From Metridium senile (lineage: Eukaryota > Cnidaria > Anthozoa > Actiniaria > Metridiidae): a stretch of 64,000 nt of DNA. Positions within the stretch are counted from its first letter, which is position 1. Every line of letters starts with the position of its first letter. The notes beneath the pieces are model-generated. The model made no database searches. It had not been told where the DNA came from and saw only the letters and a list, made by a program, of their open reading frames with translations. Both the position numbers and the translations under genes were made by a program. Of this stretch, positions 63,752-64,000 are shown one piece after another. The stretch spans positions 631,638-695,637 of the forward strand of contig OX459105.1 of assembly GCA_949775045.1 (NCBI GenBank), written 5' to 3'.

Positions 63752-63888
63752 CAGTTAACATAACAAAACTAGCATATCTAACATTCCTGGCAGCATGAGA
63801 CATCGCGCTATCGACCAAAGCGGCAGGAGAATCACAACCAACTCTACCAACAGGGGCCTTATAACTTTCATTGGCATAGTTCCCCAAC
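63752..63888 (-). CDS. Acid-sphingomyelinase-like phosphodiesterase, first exon visible
   Basis: Calcineurin-like metallophosphoesterase of the acid sphingomyelinase/SMPDL3 group, expected in lysosome or secreted, hydrolysing sphingomyelin or other phosphodiesters/nucleotides. Six visible exons on the minus strand (63752-63888, 61969-62304, 61043-61223, 60543-60637, 59615-59851, 59155-59426; about 418 residues), all phases matching. This exon encodes LGNYANESYKAPVGRVGCDS and PAALVDSAMSHAARNVRYAS then FVMLTG, the approach to GD of the metal site. The first D-x-H metal motif and the signal peptide lie beyond the window. Five visible metal ligands (Asp of GD, Asn of GNN, His of ASH, and H-x-H) are conserved, so an active enzyme is likely. 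Substrate cannot be settled from sequence. Confidence 0.9.
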
Positions 63889-64000
63889 CTACATCAGATA
63901 ATACAGCCAATTTTGTGACGGTTGTCCAGCTAAAATACATTTCGACTGTACTCTAAATGTCACGTGTCTGATTAAAATGCATGTTTGTTATTCATACTAA

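Overview
The window is nuclear DNA of an animal, most likely an anthozoan cnidarian (coral or sea anemone); this is inferred from gene content and not proven. Genes have many introns with GT/AG junctions and metazoan families: a nuclear receptor, a single-exon rhodopsin-class GPCR, the RNA helicase MTR4, an acid-sphingomyelinase-like phosphodiesterase and IL-17-like cytokines. The DNA is AT-rich and crowded with micro- and minisatellites, short inverted-repeat elements, a tRNA-derived SINE and a CR1/L2-type LINE. Two runs of exactly 200 N (4001-4200, 37704-37903) look like fixed-size scaffold gaps, so the window is probably three contigs.

Layout. 1-374: 3' end of an arginine/serine-rich gene (+). 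4201-8560: a 43-bp satellite with long-range order. 13292-19126: a three-exon NR2-like nuclear receptor (+). 19640-23350: minisatellites. 24528-25562: an intronless GPCR (+). 25650-30500: repeat-rich, one weak small-secreted-protein candidate. 31172-36779: six C-terminal exons of MTR4 (-), one intron carrying a LINE; its 5' part is cut off at the second gap. 38219-44951: nine exons (-) of a P-loop ATPase with Walker A, Walker B-like, sensor and arginine-finger motifs, recalling DUF927/SF3-type ATPases. 46640-48605: a 20-bp repeat array. 49292-51589 and 54182-55376: two paralogous secreted cysteine-rich genes with an IL-17-like C-terminal half (-), inside a direct segmental duplication of roughly 3 kb. 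59155-63888: six exons of the acid-sphingomyelinase-like gene (-), its 5' end outside the window; the splice-acceptor part of one exon is amplified about six times.

There is no operon-like organisation; the genes look functionally unrelated. The distinctive theme is repeat biology. A few modules (a hairpin with a GACG/CGTC stem, a TAAACTAGT core, TACACCTA ends) recur in different minisatellite and foldback families, and several arrays sit inside or at the edge of genes (MTR4 3' end, cytokine intron, phosphodiesterase exon and introns). Exons were built by hand from reading frame, splice sites and matching phase; all family assignments rest on recognised motifs, and no database search was run.
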